From contig NZ_CDDF01000005.1 of assembly GCF_000819865.1 (NCBI RefSeq), positions 808,252-872,251 of the forward strand: a stretch of DNA of 64,000 bases. The letters are read 5' to 3'. Below are positions 63,654-64,000 of this stretch, one piece after another; within the stretch, counting starts at the first letter, position 1, and each line of letters opens with the position of its first letter. The translations under genes were made by a program, and so were the position numbers. The notes below the pieces were generated by a model. The model worked only from the letters and a program-made list of their open reading frames with translations, did no database searches and was not told the origin of the DNA. Source of the DNA: Aeromonas eucrenophila. Its GTDB lineage: Bacteria > Pseudomonadota > Gammaproteobacteria > Enterobacterales > Aeromonadaceae.

Positions 63654-64000
63654 ATGAAGGTGTATGAGTTGAGACGTGCCCCCAACGCCCGCCGGGTCAG
63701 GATGTTTCTGGCGGAGAAGGGCATCGAGATGGCCTATCAGCAAGTGGACCTGGGAGCCGGCGAGAATCTGAGCCCCGAGTTTTTGGCCAAGAATCCGGCG
63801 GGGCGCATCCCTGTGCTTGAGCTCGATGATGGCACTCATATCAGCGAAACCCTGGCCATCTGCCGTTATTTTGAAGAGCTGCATCCCACCCCTAACCTGT
63901 TTGGCAGCACGCCGCTGGAGCGGGCGACCATAGAGATGTGGAGCCGTTTCATCGAGTTCAATCTCTGGTTGCCCACCGGCATGGCGTTTCGCCACATCAC
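63654..64000 (+). CDS. Glutathione S-transferase, partial (3' end beyond window)
   Basis: The visible 115 codons start MKVYELRRAPNARRVRMFLA and show the N-terminal thioredoxin-like GST domain: KNPAGRIPVLELDDG with the cis-proline and the glutathione-binding SETLAICRYFEE. The helical C-terminal domain has just begun (ERATIEMWSRFIEFN) when the window ends. GGAG lies eight bases before the ATG at 63654. A beta-class or GstA-like detoxification role is likely. Confidence 0.88.
   Translation, partial: MKVYELRRAPNARRVRMFLAEKGIEMAYQQVDLGAGENLSPEFLAKNPAGRIPVLELDDGTHISETLAICRYFEELHPTPNLFGSTPLERATIEMWSRFIEFNLWLPTGMAFRHI

Noticed and set aside
63537-63995. 152-codon minus-strand open frame opposite the GST gene
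   Set aside because: Antisense shadow of a clear GST coding sequence.

Overview
The window is GC-rich gammaproteobacterial chromosome, most likely from an Aeromonas species. That inference rests on a ribonuclease T gene divergent from a MotY gene with a near-consensus flagellar sigma-28 promoter, a ydiJ-menI neighbourhood, an AcnD-type methylcitrate operon, and dense short-gap operons with simple hairpin terminators. I saw no rRNA, complete tRNA, CRISPR array, prophage or intact insertion sequence.

Layout. 1-3967 (minus): prpB-prpC-acnD of the 2-methylcitrate cycle, with acnD running off the left edge. 4334-24054: a catabolic block for an unidentified, probably hydrophobic substrate. Its first unit (4334-12571) encodes a quinone-oxidoreductase-like enzyme, a TauD/TfdA dioxygenase, a BKACE-family cleavage enzyme, an MFS transporter, an unusual DsbA-Rieske fusion, a YeiH-type exporter and a two-subunit 3-oxoacid CoA-transferase. 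Its second unit (13051-20130) is an envelope module: DUF1302 porin-like protein, DUF1329 protein, YCF48-like beta-propeller and RND/MMPL transporter. An AraC-family regulator, a small serine hydrolase and an acyl-CoA ligase follow. A conserved 39-bp element precedes both units, so they are probably one regulon. 24175-28825: an Aer-like PAS chemoreceptor, a periplasmic-sensor diguanylate cyclase, a pseudouridine synthase and a HAD phosphatase. 29072-33217: hppD-hmgA-fahA-maiA, tyrosine/homogentisate catabolism, interrupted by a 142-bp MITE-like element. 33829-39787: C69 dipeptidase, asnB, a cupin, nagD and adenine deaminase.

39896-43730 (minus) is the most interesting part: a six-gene operon ending in a P1B-type ATPase with an SCA membrane motif and Arg-rich GRxR motifs in place of the usual CxxC, plus five small membrane or HMA-like proteins. 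It matches the description of ferrosome (fez) iron-storage organelle clusters, and an FNR-like site lies upstream.

43938-64000: an Old Yellow Enzyme, a TerC/CBS/CorC membrane protein, a secreted protein, a CDF transporter with an altered metal site, ydiJ-GNAT-menI, deaD, a LysR-MFS pair, an NhaC-like antiporter, rnt/motY, suhB, an unknown protein and a GST cut by the right edge.
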